From Caballeronia arvi (GTDB lineage: Bacteria; Pseudomonadota; Gammaproteobacteria; Burkholderiales; Burkholderiaceae), in NCBI RefSeq assembly GCF_001544695.2, contig NZ_FCOM02000032.1, positions 25,998-89,997 of the forward strand: a stretch of 64,000 nucleotides of DNA, written 5' to 3'. The position numbers and the translations under genes are program-made. How positions within the stretch are numbered: position 1 is the first letter of the stretch; every line of letters starts with the position of its first letter. The notes beneath the pieces are model-generated. The model ran no database searches. It saw only the letters and a list, made by a program, of their open reading frames with translations, and had not been told where the DNA came from. Positions 36,461-45,808 of the stretch are shown here, piece by piece.

Positions 36461-36763
36461 TCAGACGGCCGGCAGGTCTTCGAGCGATTTCTCGATCTGC
36501 CCGTCCTGCACGCGCGCCTCGATGCCGATATGTCCGTTCGCGTACGGCAGCGCGGCGACTTTCGGGCCGAGAAACGTGCGGCCGCCGAGTATGAAGAGCG
36601 TGCGGACTTCCTTGCCGCTCTTGATGGCGTCCACGACCTGCTGGACATCCACGATGGTCGTGGGCGCGGCCCAGGCGTTGGCGCCCGGATCGAAACTGCC
36701 CCAGCGCACGCTGGTCACACGGTCGTTGGTCCAGCGCACACCGTCGATCGCCAAAGTAGCCAT
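36461..36763 (-). CDS. Uncharacterised protein
   Basis: A 100-residue protein beginning MATLAIDGVRWTNDRVTSVRWG, preceded by GGGAGGCAG. Predicted beta-rich and cytoplasmic (VRTLFILGGRTFLGPKVAALPY). Family unknown to me. The third of the small minus-strand genes, about 66 bases upstream of the next one. Confidence 0.6.
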   Translation of the reverse strand: MATLAIDGVRWTNDRVTSVRWGSFDPGANAWAAPTTIVDVQQVVDAIKSGKEVRTLFILGGRTFLGPKVAALPYANGHIGIEARVQDGQIEKSLEDLPAV

Positions 36764-36941
36764 ATCTGCCTCCCATGTCGTCTTTTTGGGGTGGTTTGAA
36801 AATGCTAGCACGGTGGGCGAGAGGCGGTTTGCGTTTGCGACGTGACGCGCGCACACGCGACCGAATTGTCGCGCTGCGGTAAAATTGTCGATTCCCCTTC
36901 AGATTCAAGCGGCTCGCCCGAAAGCGCGGCCGCCGTCGCCC

Positions 36942-37946
<1,005 letters not shown>

Positions 37947-37980
37947 AGCCTGGGCGTCGGGAAAAGATGCTCAAAAGGAC

Positions 37981-38009
37981 TAGGCAAGCGCAATCTTTGT
38001 TCGTATAAT
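37981..38009 (+). promoter_or_regulatory. Predicted promoter of tRNA-His
   Basis: TAGGCA (37981-37986) and a perfect TATAAT (38004-38009) with 17 bases between, ending 55 bases before the tRNA. Confidence 0.55.
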
Positions 38010-38064
38010 CTCGCTTCTTGATTGCTGCAGCAGTTCTAAAGCAGTCGAGATCGCGGTAACAGTG

Positions 38065-38140
38065 GTGGCTGTAGCTCAGTTGGTAGAGTCCAGGATTGTG
38101 ATTCCTGTCGTCGTGGGTTCGAGTCCCATCAGCCACCCCA
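38065..38140 (+). tRNA. tRNA-His (GTG anticodon)
   Basis: Acceptor GTGGCTG pairs with CAGCCAC, with anticodon GTG at 38098-38100 in GATTGTGATTC and a standard T-loop GGTTCGAGTCC. The base before the acceptor (38064) is G, the -1 guanosine typical of histidine tRNA, and the 3' CCA is encoded (38138-38140). Confidence 0.97.
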
Positions 38141-38153
38141 CCGAGAATTCATG

Positions 38154-38185
38154 CAAAAAGCCCAGTCGTGCGACTGGGCTTTTTG
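38154..38185 (+). terminator. Terminator after tRNA-His
   Basis: Perfect arms CAAAAAGCCCAGTCG and CGACTGGGCTTTTTG around TG, ending in a T-run. Confidence 0.9.
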
Positions 38186-38251
38186 CTTTGTGGGCCGTCC
38201 CGGGCACGCGCGATGCACGCGAATCAGGTCTCGCCTTCGCGGAGACCAAAC

Positions 38252-38497
38252 ATGGCCCGGCATCATCTCGCGGCAGCAGCCCTTCTGCTCTTCACGACCC
38301 TCGCCTCTCACGCTCAGACCGCCCGCCCCGACGACAACGCTTCGATGGTGAAACCACCGGGCGCACCCGGCGCGCCCTCCGCGAGCGCGACGCGCCCCGA
38401 CAACCCCGACAACATGCCGGTCAAGAAACCGACCCCGCCGCCGAACAGCGACCGCATGCTACATCACAGCCCGGCAAGCGACGCGATCGCGAAATAG
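38252..38497 (+). CDS. Small exported proline-rich protein
   Basis: An 81-residue protein with a Sec signal peptide (MARHHLAAAALLLFTTLASHAQ, cleaved near HAQ-TA) and a mature part dominated by Pro/Asp/Ala (ARPDDNAS, PPGAPGAPS, RPDNPDN, KKPTPPPN). Probably a disordered periplasmic protein. Preceded by CGGAGACC. Function unknown. Confidence 0.55.
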   Translation: MARHHLAAAALLLFTTLASHAQTARPDDNASMVKPPGAPGAPSASATRPDNPDNMPVKKPTPPPNSDRMLHHSPASDAIAK

Positions 38498-38605
38498 CGA
38501 GACAACGGCATCGGACCGGCTTCGAAGCGCGCGCGACGCCACTATAATGGCGCTCGTTTCGATAACGTAGAGAACCGCGCCTTACGGCCTCAGGCGGTCC
38601 AGCCA

Positions 38606-39031
38606 ATGCAAAAAGTCATCCTGCCGCTCGTTTCTGGTTTTCTCGCCGCGCTCTTCTTTCGCGAATCGACCCTGGCGCTTCTGCACGCAGCGGGAGTCAT
38701 CGATCCGGCCGGCTTTTCCACCATCCCGTTCCTGCCGCTCGGCATTCCCGAATTCATCGCCAATGCGCTGTGGAGCTCGCTTTTCGCCGTTCTGATGGCG
38801 TGGCTTCTGCGTGTCGCGCCCGATCACGGCGCACCGTGGATCGGCGCACTCGTGTTCGGCGGCATCGTGCTCACGGCGGTCGGCGCGTTCGTGATCGATC
38901 CGGCGCGCGGCATCTGGCCGAGCGGCAACATGCTGCCGCGTCTGGCTCCGAGCTTCATCGCCAATGCGATGTGGGGCTGGGGCGCGCTCGTCTTCATGCG
39001 CGCCTTCATGGCGGGCAGCGAATCACGCTGA
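38606..39031 (+). CDS. Uncharacterised small membrane protein
   Basis: A 141-residue protein with four predicted membrane segments (start ILPLVSGFLAALFF; then FIANALWSSLFAVLMAWLL; ALVFGGIVLTAVGAFVI; SFIANAMWGWGALVFMRAF). The similarity between FIANALWSS and FIANAMWGW suggests an internal repeat. No clear ribosome-binding site. It ends at a hairpin shared with the convergent acyl-CoA gene. Function unknown. Confidence 0.65.
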   Translation: MQKVILPLVSGFLAALFFRESTLALLHAAGVIDPAGFSTIPFLPLGIPEFIANALWSSLFAVLMAWLLRVAPDHGAPWIGALVFGGIVLTAVGAFVIDPARGIWPSGNMLPRLAPSFIANAMWGWGALVFMRAFMAGSESR

Positions 39032-39065
39032 CGTTCGATTAGCGTTCGAACTGCATGGTGCGAAG

Positions 39066-39094
39066 CGAAAGCGGCCCCGACGGGCCGCTTCGCG
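39066..39094. terminator. Hairpin between convergent genes
   Basis: Arms AAGCGGCCC and GGGCCGCTT around CGAC. T-run is poor on the plus strand, so this may be weak. Confidence 0.6.
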
Positions 39095-39096
39095 TT

Positions 39097-40206
39097 TCAG
39101 TCCTTGAGCAACCGCAGCGGATGCGCCGCCGGCGTCCACGCGCTCTCGAACATGCGGTCCACATCCGCGGCGTTCACATCCTCGGCGCGAGCGATCTTCC
39201 AGCGCGGCTCGTTGTCCTTGTCGACGATGCGCGCGCGGATGCCCTCCATCACGTCGCCACGTTCGAACATCGTGCGCGTGAGATCGAGGTCGCGGCGCAG
39301 CGTCTCGGCCATCGTGGAGAACCTGGCGCGATCGACTTGCTGCAGCGCTACATCGACGGACAGCGGCGAACGCTCGCGCAGTTCGGCCGCCGTGCGCTTC
39401 GCCCAGTCGTTGCCGTTGTCGGCCTCGCGCTCCAGCGACGCGACGATCGCCGCGCCATTGCCCGCCGCGAAGTGCTTGTCGATCATCGTGCGCGCGGCGG
39501 CTAGCTCGCTCTTCTCCGGAATCGGCGCGACCTTGTGCTTCGTCGTTTCGCCCTGCACGAAGCGCACGATCTCCACGCCATCGAGAAAGCGCTGGTGCCG
39601 CAGCGATTCGATGAGGCCCGGCAGCGCTTCATCGTCGAGATAGGCGTCGGCCATGCGGGCATAGAGCGCATCGGCGGCGGCGAGAGTCGCGCCCGTCGCC
39701 GCGAGATAACGGCCGATCGCGCCCGGCGCGCGTGCGAGGAACCAACTCACGCCGACATCGGGAAAGAGGCCGATGCGCGTCTCGGGCATCGCCATCTTCG
39801 TCGACTGCGTGACGATGCGCAGCCCGCCCGTGTGATGCGCGCCCTGCGAGATGCCCATGCCACCGCCCATCACGACGCCGTTCATCACCGCGACATACGG
39901 TTTAGGGAACGTGAAGATCGCGTGATTGAGCTTGTATTCGTCGGTGAAGAATGCGTCGATCGCGTCGCGCTCGCCTGCCTTCGCGGACTCGTACAGGAAG
40001 CGGATGTCGCCGCCCGCGCAAAACGCGCGCACGTGCGGGCTATAGGCGACGACAGCGCGGATCGCCTGATCGTGGCGCCACGCGCGCAATGCCTCGCTGA
40101 TCGCGCGCAGCATCGGCGGGGTCAACGCGTTGAGTGCCTTCGGACGATCGAGCGCAATGAAGCCGATGCCGTTGGCGGTGTCGATACGGATGTCTTCGGT
40201 GGTCAT
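39097..40206 (-). CDS. Enoyl-CoA hydratase/isomerase family protein, likely 3-hydroxyisobutyryl-CoA hydrolase
   Basis: A 369-residue crotonase-fold protein, longer than typical enoyl-CoA hydratases (about 260), matching the 3-hydroxyisobutyryl-CoA hydrolase group of valine catabolism. Oxyanion-hole motifs are present: FCAGGDIRFLYE (about 63-74) and GVVMGGGMGISQGAHHTGG. The acidic catalytic region is MPETRIGLFPDVG. It overlaps the upstream TetR gene by ATGA (40203-40206), so the two are translationally coupled. Substrate is inferred from length and motif. Confidence 0.85.
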   Translation of the reverse strand: MTTEDIRIDTANGIGFIALDRPKALNALTPPMLRAISEALRAWRHDQAIRAVVAYSPHVRAFCAGGDIRFLYESAKAGERDAIDAFFTDEYKLNHAIFTFPKPYVAVMNGVVMGGGMGISQGAHHTGGLRIVTQSTKMAMPETRIGLFPDVGVSWFLARAPGAIGRYLAATGATLAAADALYARMADAYLDDEALPGLIESLRHQRFLDGVEIVRFVQGETTKHKVAPIPEKSELAAARTMIDKHFAAGNGAAIVASLEREADNGNDWAKRTAAELRERSPLSVDVALQQVDRARFSTMAETLRRDLDLTRTMFERGDVMEGIRARIVDKDNEPRWKIARAEDVNAADVDRMFESAWTPAAHPLRLLKD

Positions 40207-40898
40207 CGTGTTGAAGTGTCGGGTCGGTTTCGAGGATCGGATCCTCGAGCTTCAATTCCGTTGACCGGCGCGAACCACGCGTCGAGCGACAACTCGACGA
40301 GCGTCGCGGCCGGCGTCTCGGGCAACGACGCGCCATTCAGATTCAGCGCGACGATGCCATGCAGATTCGCCCACAGCCCTTCCGCACAGGCGAGCGGCGC
40401 GGCGTGCGGCGGCAGCCGGTCGGCCGCGCGCAACTCGACGAACGCATCCGCGATCAGCGAAAGCGTCGCCGCACCGGTCGCGGCCGCCTTCCCCGCGCGG
40501 TCGTCGCCTTCCGCGTCGGGATCGGCGTGCGCTGCGGGCTCCATGAACATCAGCCGATACGTCTCGGGCTCGGCCAGCCCGAATTCGACATACGCGCGCG
40601 CCATTGCGTTCAGTCGCGCGGCCGGGTCCGCGATCGTCGTATGCGCGAGAAACACGTCACGCAGACTCGCGTGGCCTTCCATGCGCAACGCCCGCGCGAT
40701 CTCGCCACGGCTCTTGAAATGAAGATAGAGCGCGGCGGGCGAATAGTCGATCGCCTCGGCCAGCTTTCTCATCGACAGCGACGCGAACCCTTCGCGCTTC
40801 ACGATCTCGCGCGAGACTTCGAGTATGCGCTCACGCAGCGCCTGACGCTGCTCGCGTCGCTGCTCGGTGCGCCGCTCCTGCGGACCCATGCGAGGCAT
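40203..40898 (-). CDS. TetR-family transcriptional regulator
   Basis: A 231-residue regulator with an N-terminal helix-turn-helix (residues about 22-70; FASLSMRKLAEAIDYSPAALYLHFKSRGE) and a C-terminal ligand domain rich in Ala. TetR proteins adjacent to acyl-CoA genes often sense acyl-CoA. The start at 40898 is chosen because GAGGTG precedes it; a longer frame begins at 40925. First gene of a two-gene operon with the hydratase-type gene. Confidence 0.9.
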   Translation of the reverse strand: MPRMGPQERRTEQRREQRQALRERILEVSREIVKREGFASLSMRKLAEAIDYSPAALYLHFKSRGEIARALRMEGHASLRDVFLAHTTIADPAARLNAMARAYVEFGLAEPETYRLMFMEPAAHADPDAEGDDRAGKAAATGAATLSLIADAFVELRAADRLPPHAAPLACAEGLWANLHGIVALNLNGASLPETPAATLVELSLDAWFAPVNGIEARGSDPRNRPDTSTR

Positions 40899-40947
40899 TG
40901 TCGGCAGCACCTCTTTCGAAGTCAAATCGCGGCGCGCCGGCGGGCGC

Positions 40948-41130
40948 TCAGACGGTCATCTTGCTGTCGTCGTCGCGCCGCGATGCAGCGCGATAAAGCG
41001 GCTCGTCCGATTCGCCCAGCACGACCGAGGCGAACAGGATGCAGAAGCCGAGAATCAGCACACCGACGGCTGCCCAGATGAGCCATAGCGCATTGGACTC
41101 GATAAGTGAGTGAAAGAAGGAATGAAACAT
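40948..41130 (-). CDS. Small single-pass membrane protein
   Basis: A 60-residue protein with a single membrane helix (NALWLIWAAVGVLILGFCILFASVVLG, about 13-39) and a charged cytoplasmic tail ending RRDDDSKMTV. The site GGGG upstream is a poor match for a ribosome-binding site. Unknown family. Confidence 0.5.
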   Translation of the reverse strand: MFHSFFHSLIESNALWLIWAAVGVLILGFCILFASVVLGESDEPLYRAASRRDDDSKMTV

Positions 41131-41307
41131 GACGACCCCGCGCGATTTTTATAATGGTGCTCAAGACAACGCATGCCGTTGAGCAAGTAATGTGCCGAGC
41201 GAATCGCATCGCGTGCGGCGAATATCGAGATGGTACTCCGTTGCGCGATCACGCGGAAGGCGGCGCAATGTATCTCGTATCGATATGAAGGACCGCGCGG
41301 TGGAGGT

Positions 41308-41326
41308 CTTACATCGGCCGTGTAAG
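41308..41326. repeat. Inverted repeat CTTACA-N7-TGTAAG
   Basis: Perfect 6-bp arms 178 bases upstream of the 40948-41130 gene. A very similar dyad (CTTACG-N5-CGTAAG) occurs at 42621-42637. Confidence 0.5.
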
Positions 41327-41355
41327 GGACGACGTTCGCGTGGGCCGGAAATGCA

Positions 41356-41640
41356 TCAGACCGTCACGCGTCCCGGCGGGAAGTGTCCGCTTTTCAGCAG
41401 CACGGGCATGCCGTTGGTCACGCGCAGATGCTCGCGCGCGACCGCTTCGATGCGCGAGCGACCCGCATCGAACGCATCGATCCAGCCGGCGCTGTCATAG
41501 CTTTGCGCCCCGAAGTGATCTTCCAGCGCTTCCACCGATATGGCGCATGGCACGCGCTTGCCATCGACGATCGCGGCGAACTCGACGGTCAGGTTGGAAT
41601 CGCGGTAATCGGGCGCGTCCGGGAGGAATCGAATATTCAT
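41356..41640 (-). CDS. DUF1488 family protein
   Basis: A 94-residue protein (MNIRFLPDAPDYRDSNLTVEF; ALEDHFGA; IEAVAREHL; SGHFPPG) matching the layout of DUF1488 proteins, small cytoplasmic proteins of unknown role common in Burkholderiaceae. The start is set by the first residues of the domain. Precedes other small unknown minus-strand genes. Confidence 0.75.
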   Translation of the reverse strand: MNIRFLPDAPDYRDSNLTVEFAAIVDGKRVPCAISVEALEDHFGAQSYDSAGWIDAFDAGRSRIEAVAREHLRVTNGMPVLLKSGHFPPGRVTV

Positions 41641-41782
41641 GATTGTCTCGTTGCTGGGGCGTGGCCGCGGTTCGAAGCGATGCGATCGTTTGCAGCGCCG
41701 CAAACGATCGCATGAATCGATTCGGCGACTATGGTACTCGCGCTCGCGCCGCACGGTCCAGCACCCCGCATGGTGCGGCGTT

Positions 41783-42136
41783 TCAGGCGGCCAGAACCGA
41801 TTCGTCGACATCCACGACGAGCAGCGAGCTCGCCAGCGGATCGGCATAGTTGAAGTCGAGCAGACGGCTCATTTCGCGCACGCGCTCGCATACGCGGTCG
41901 CGCGCTTCGTCGGGCAGATGCGGATAGTCACGCAGCACCTGCGCATCGAAACGGTAATGCACGCCCCACGCGATGTTGCCAGGATGATTCGCCACCCCGC
42001 CCGTGCGCCAGCTCACGAAGAGCGCGGGCATCGCCTCGTGGCCGATTTCCGCGACGTCCGCGCCGCTCGGAAACAAATCGATGAGGCAATTCGCGACGTC
42101 GTACAGCACCGGATGTCGAAGATGTATGGGACGCAT
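41783..42136 (-). CDS. Uncharacterised protein paired with 42136
   Basis: A 117-residue predicted cytoplasmic protein (MRPIHLRHPVLYDVANCLIDL; FVSWRTGGVANHPGNIAWGVHYRF; REMSRLLDFNYADPLASSLL). The start at 42136 overlaps the stop of the upstream gene by one base (TGATG), so translation is coupled. Family unknown. Confidence 0.65.
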   Translation of the reverse strand: MRPIHLRHPVLYDVANCLIDLFPSGADVAEIGHEAMPALFVSWRTGGVANHPGNIAWGVHYRFDAQVLRDYPHLPDEARDRVCERVREMSRLLDFNYADPLASSLLVVDVDESVLAA

Positions 42137-42402
42137 CACGTCGATTGCAGCAATCGGTCGATGTACTCGCGCGCCGCCTGCTCCACATGCTCGAGCGCTT
42201 CGCCTTCGGTGGCAAAGCGCCGCTCGGGCCCGAGGTCGACGAGCGCCTCGAAGCGATGCGCGTCGTCCGGGCCGCCGCGCGCGAGGCTCACCGACCCGAC
42301 ATAGATTGGAGCGCCGTCGTCGCCATCGGTGTGCGTTTGCACGAGCCGCGCCGAAGCGCTGATGTAAAACCCTCGATATGGCCCCGTGACTCGTTCTGCC
42401 AT
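42136..42402 (-). CDS. Uncharacterised protein
   Basis: An 88-residue protein (MAERVTGPYRGFYISASARL to EYIDRLLQST), looking like a small alpha/beta domain; the fragment RRFATEGEALEHVEQAAREYID is a helical C-terminus. Preceded by GGGAGGTG. It is the upstream member of a coupled pair with 41783-42136. Confidence 0.65.
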   Translation of the reverse strand: MAERVTGPYRGFYISASARLVQTHTDGDDGAPIYVGSVSLARGGPDDAHRFEALVDLGPERRFATEGEALEHVEQAAREYIDRLLQST

Positions 42403-42739
42403 GCTTCACCTCCCATTTTTTACGTGCCGCGTGTGCGCCGATCCGCATGCGTCATCGAACAGGCAATTCCAACCGATAATCCAATGACATAAGGCGCGCA
42501 ATCCGGAAAATAGTTCATCGGATATGGCCAGCGCATGCAGGCACTTGTCATCTTTCTTTCGCAAGCAACGCGCCCGCGCCGGATGCCGCGATGGCGCCCA
42601 TGTCACGCCGCTAACAACCTCTTACGTGCCGCGTAAGCCGCGTATGGGACAATGCACATCTCAAAAAGCGCCCTCGCCGCGAAGCCGCGGTGAACGGCGC
42701 ACATCGCAATTCCTTTTTCACGATTTTCACGAGGTAGAG
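42403..42739. other. Intergenic region with a repeated motif
   Basis: No gene. The 12-mer TACGTGCCGCGT occurs at 42421 and 42623, and the second copy is inside the dyad CTTACG-TGCCG-CGTAAG (42621-42637), about 100 bases upstream of the lipoprotein gene. GAGGTAGAG at 42731 is its ribosome-binding site. Confidence 0.6.
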
Positions 42740-43123
42740 ATGAAGGAACCCGGCCGGCGCATGCGCCGTATCCCCGCACGCGTCGCGCATGGCGGCGCCG
42801 TTTCGCGCTTCACATGGTTGCGCGCGGCCACGCTCGGCGCGGCTGCCGTCGCTGTCGCGAGCCTTGGCGCGTGTGCGTCGTCGAACGAGGCGTCGCTCAT
42901 CAACCTGCCCGACGGACAGACCGGCTACGCCGTCAACTGCAGCGGCGCGGACGCCGGATCGACCTGGGGAAGCTGCTATGTGCTCGCCGGCAAGAAATGC
43001 GGCGCGACGGGTTACGACATCGTGTCGAAGGACAACGAGGAAGGCGGCCCGACGGGCGGCGGCATCAACAACGTGATCTCGGCGAACGTCAAGAACCGCT
43101 CGATGATCGTGCGCTGCAAGTAA
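42740..43123 (+). CDS. Small cysteine-containing lipoprotein of unknown function
   Basis: A 127-residue protein with a twin-Arg-rich N-terminus (KEPGRRMRRIPARVAHGGAVSR) and a hydrophobic signal segment ending LGAC (acylation site about residue 45). The mature part has three more Cys (VNCSGADAGSTWGSCYV and KKCGATG) and ends NRSMIVRC. The extended start contrasts with usual lipoproteins and it might also start further downstream. Convergent with emrE. Confidence 0.7.
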   Translation: MKEPGRRMRRIPARVAHGGAVSRFTWLRAATLGAAAVAVASLGACASSNEASLINLPDGQTGYAVNCSGADAGSTWGSCYVLAGKKCGATGYDIVSKDNEEGGPTGGGINNVISANVKNRSMIVRCK

Positions 43124-43141
43124 GCCGGGTCATGCACGCCG

Positions 43142-43480
43142 TCAGTGCGCGCTCATCTTCGAGAACGCATTGAGCACCACGACGCCCGCGACGATCAGGC
43201 CCATGCCGAACATGGCAGGCAGATCGGGCGTCTGCTTGAAGAGGAGCGCGGCGACGAGCGTGATGAGCACGATGCCCGCGCCCGACCACACGGCATACAC
43301 GATGCCGACGGGCAACGCGCGCAGCGTCAGCGACAGCAGATAGAACGACAGCCCGTATCCGACCACGACGATGGCCGCGGGAAGCGCGCGCGTGAAGCCG
43401 TCGGAGGCGCGCAGCGCGGAAGTCGCGATGACTTCAGCGACGATCGCGATGGCGAGGAGCACATAAGCGGTTGAGCGCAT
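43142..43480 (-). CDS. emrE: SMR-family multidrug transporter EmrE
   Basis: A 112-residue protein with four membrane helices. The conserved membrane glutamate is in IVAEVIATS (helix 1), and GIVYAVWSGAGIVLI matches the GIAYAIWSGVGIVLI region of E. coli EmrE. The dimer exchanges protons for cationic drugs. SugE is less likely because of the EmrE-type Tyr-Ala-x-Trp-Ser-Gly motif. Confidence 0.88.
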   Translation of the reverse strand: MRSTAYVLLAIAIVAEVIATSALRASDGFTRALPAAIVVVGYGLSFYLLSLTLRALPVGIVYAVWSGAGIVLITLVAALLFKQTPDLPAMFGMGLIVAGVVVLNAFSKMSAH

Positions 43481-43535
43481 CGTGTTGTCGTATTCGTTCG
43501 TTTGGTGTTTGTCGTTCGTCGTTTGATCGATGACG

Positions 43536-44033
43536 TCACTCGTGTCCGAGCGACAGCTTGCCGAAGTCCGCGCCGAGCACGGCGCACAGCGCTTCGACGA
43601 CCATTTGATGATCGTCGCGCTGCGGAAGTCCCGACACCGCCACCGACCCGATCACGCCCGCGCCCGATACGCGCAAGGGAAACGCGCCGCCATGCGTCGC
43701 GAACTCGGCGATATCGAGGCCGTACTTGTCGGCGAGCGTCACGCCCGCCTGCTGCAGCGCGAGGCCGAGCGCATAGGAACTGCGGTGGAAATGCTCGACG
43801 GTGCGTGACTTGCGTTCGACCCAGCGCGCGTTGTCCGGCGTCGTGCCGTCGAGCGCGGCATAGAAGAGCTTGCGCCCGAATGTGCGCACGTCGATCACGA
43901 CGGCCGCATCGCGCGCCAGCGCCATTTCGCGCAGTTGAGAGCCGATCTGCCACGCGTGCTCCGCATGAAATTGCGGGAAGACGAGCGTATGTTCCTGACG
44001 CGCGATGGCTTGCAGAACGTGTGGAATGTCCAT
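43536..44033 (-). CDS. UPF0303/heme-degrading-domain protein
   Basis: A 165-residue protein of the HbpS/GlcG/UPF0303 group: FGRKLFYAALDGTTPDNARWVERK and VIGSVAVSGLPQRDDHQMVVEAL are the family signature. The fold is related to a heme-binding domain, but biochemical function here is unverified. Located 55 bases upstream of emrE on the same strand, so possibly cotranscribed. Confidence 0.8.
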   Translation of the reverse strand: MDIPHVLQAIARQEHTLVFPQFHAEHAWQIGSQLREMALARDAAVVIDVRTFGRKLFYAALDGTTPDNARWVERKSRTVEHFHRSSYALGLALQQAGVTLADKYGLDIAEFATHGGAFPLRVSGAGVIGSVAVSGLPQRDDHQMVVEALCAVLGADFGKLSLGHE

Positions 44034-44222
44034 GAGCGAGCGACTCCTTTATGCGTGTGCCTGGGAATGGTAGGCGCGTGTGACTGCTGTGACTGCTGCA
44101 CCGGACCTTTGCGATTTTGACATGCGCGGTTGATGCCGCCACGTGCGGGTCGGTCATGGAACGGTGCAATTGCGACTTCGTCTGCGTGTACCGAATGCAT
44201 CGATAATCACGCGCTGAAAAGC

Positions 44223-44248
44223 AAAAAGCCCGGCTTGACCGGGCTTTT
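44223..44248 (-). terminator. Terminator after tRNA-fMet
   Basis: Arms AAAAGCCCGG and CCGGGCTTTT around CTTGA, with a T-run on the minus strand. Confidence 0.85.
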
Positions 44249-44269
44249 CGATGTAATGCTGGACGGTGT

Positions 44270-44346
<77 letters not shown>

Positions 44347-44361
44347 TCCGTCGAAGAAAAG

Positions 44362-44390
44362 ATTATAAGTCATCGCTTAGTCCGGCGCAA
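44362..44390 (-). promoter_or_regulatory. Predicted promoter of tRNA-fMet
   Basis: TTGCGC (44390-44385) and TATAAT (44367-44362) on the minus strand separated by 17 bases; the -10 box ends 15 bases before the tRNA. Confidence 0.55.
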
Positions 44391-44549
44391 TGCCTTGTTT
44401 GCTTCGAACGAAGAAAACTCATCGATCGATGAAAGCAGCCCTGCGTCGATGCATCCCGGCGCGAAGCGAAGAGCATGGAAACACGCGTGGCATAATCGTT
44501 CGTTCATCATCGTATCGAGCGCGGCATGCAGCATTTGCGTCGGAGCATC

Positions 44550-44906
44550 ATGAGGAAGGTCGGCGGGTTCGCGGCACTATGCGCGATGCTGCTGCTTTCG
44601 CTCGCGCCCGCCGCATCGCAGACGCTCGAGCATGCGCGCATCGAATCGCTGCTTGCTTCCGTATGCGCGACCGATACGCAAACGCCGCAAGCGCCGCATC
44701 ATCCGCAACACGGCGTCGCCGGTCATCTGCACGCGTGCGATTATTGCGATCTCATCGCGCACGCGCCGACGCCGCCCACATCGATCGACAAGGACGGCTT
44801 CGTATCTTCATCGCGCGAAGTCTTCGCCGCGCCTCCACTCACCGATGCCCCCCGCCGCGCGTTGCTCAGTGCCGCCCGGCCGCGCGCGCCACCCGCTTTC
44901 GTCTGA
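44550..44906 (+). CDS. DUF2946 family exported protein (copper-associated)
   Basis: A 118-residue protein with an N-terminal signal/anchor (VGGFAALCAMLLLSLAPAAS) and the DUF2946 core GHLHACDYCDLIAH (about 65-78), whose clustered Cys and His residues could bind copper. DUF2946 genes often neighbour copper-import or copC genes, as here. The ATG at 44550 is chosen because of GGAG 7 bases upstream; an ATG 24 bases earlier is possible. Confidence 0.8.
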   Translation: MRKVGGFAALCAMLLLSLAPAASQTLEHARIESLLASVCATDTQTPQAPHHPQHGVAGHLHACDYCDLIAHAPTPPTSIDKDGFVSSSREVFAAPPLTDAPRRALLSAARPRAPPAFV

Positions 44907-44991
44907 TTCCGCGCAAACACGCAAGCCTTCACTACGCACATCGCAAACATCGCTCGAAGCGCGAACTGCTTCGGGCATGCAAGGACACATC

Positions 44992-45354
44992 ATGCTTTCA
45001 TCATCGCTCGTGCGCGGCGCGCTCGCGCTCGCATTCATCGGCTCGGCGCAGCTCGCGTTCGCGCATGCTTTGCCGAAGCTCCAAAACCCTGGCCCCGGTG
45101 CGACCGTCAGCGCGCCGCATGAAGTCTCGATCGACTTCGGCGAGGCGCTCGAACCGACCTTCAGCAAGCTCATCGTCACCAATGCGCAGGGCACGCAGGT
45201 CAACACCGCGAAATCCATCGTCGACAACAACGACAAGAAGCACATGAGCGTCGCGCTCGGCGAGCTCGCCCCGGGCGTCTACAAGGTGCAATGGACCGCG
45301 GTCGCGGCGGACGGGCATCGCACGCAAGGCCACAACAACTTCACCGTCAAGTGA
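44992..45354 (+). CDS. copC: CopC-like periplasmic copper-binding protein
   Basis: A 120-residue protein with a Sec signal peptide ending QLAFA-H, so the mature protein starts with His (HALPKLQNP), the Cu(II) ligand used by CopC. The C-terminal motif AADGHRTQGHNNFTV supplies Asp/His ligands. CopC proteins carry or buffer copper in the periplasm. Forms a unit with the PCuAC gene 7 bases downstream. Confidence 0.9.
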   Translation: MLSSSLVRGALALAFIGSAQLAFAHALPKLQNPGPGATVSAPHEVSIDFGEALEPTFSKLIVTNAQGTQVNTAKSIVDNNDKKHMSVALGELAPGVYKVQWTAVAADGHRTQGHNNFTVK

Positions 45355-45361
45355 GAACGCA

Positions 45362-45793
45362 ATGAAAAAGATCGCTGTACTCGCGGGCGCGCTCGCCTGC
45401 GCTTCCATCGCTCAGGCCGCGACGCTCGAAGCCCGCGATTGCTGGGTTCGCGCGATGCCGCCAAACCTGCCGTCATCGGGTTACTTCACCGTCGCGAACA
45501 ACGGCGACAAGCCCGCGACGATCACCGCAGCCGAGACGCCCGCATTCGGCATGACGATGATGCACAAGTCGGAGACGAAGAACGGCACGGCGACGATGTC
45601 GCACGTCGATTCCGTCGATGTGCCCGCGCATGGCACCCTGAGCTTCGCGCCGAAGGGCTATCACTTGATGCTCGAAGAGCCGGGCAAGCCGCTCAAGGTC
45701 GGCTCGACGATTCCCCTCACCCTCACGTTCGCCGACAAGTCCACGCTCGACGTGAACTGCGCGGTGAAGTCGGCGGCGACGGTCGGCAAATAA
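45362..45793 (+). CDS. PCu(A)C periplasmic copper chaperone
   Basis: A 143-residue secreted protein (signal peptide to AQA-ATLEA). It carries the Cu(I) site H(M)x10Mx21HxM pattern: MMHKSETKNGTATMSH with the following HLMLEE. PCuAC proteins deliver Cu(I) to cytochrome c oxidase. In this cluster it likely cooperates with CopC and DUF2946. It ends just before a strong terminator. Confidence 0.92.
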   Translation: MKKIAVLAGALACASIAQAATLEARDCWVRAMPPNLPSSGYFTVANNGDKPATITAAETPAFGMTMMHKSETKNGTATMSHVDSVDVPAHGTLSFAPKGYHLMLEEPGKPLKVGSTIPLTLTFADKSTLDVNCAVKSAATVGK

Positions 45794-45808
45794 CGGTCCC
45801 TTCCCAAA

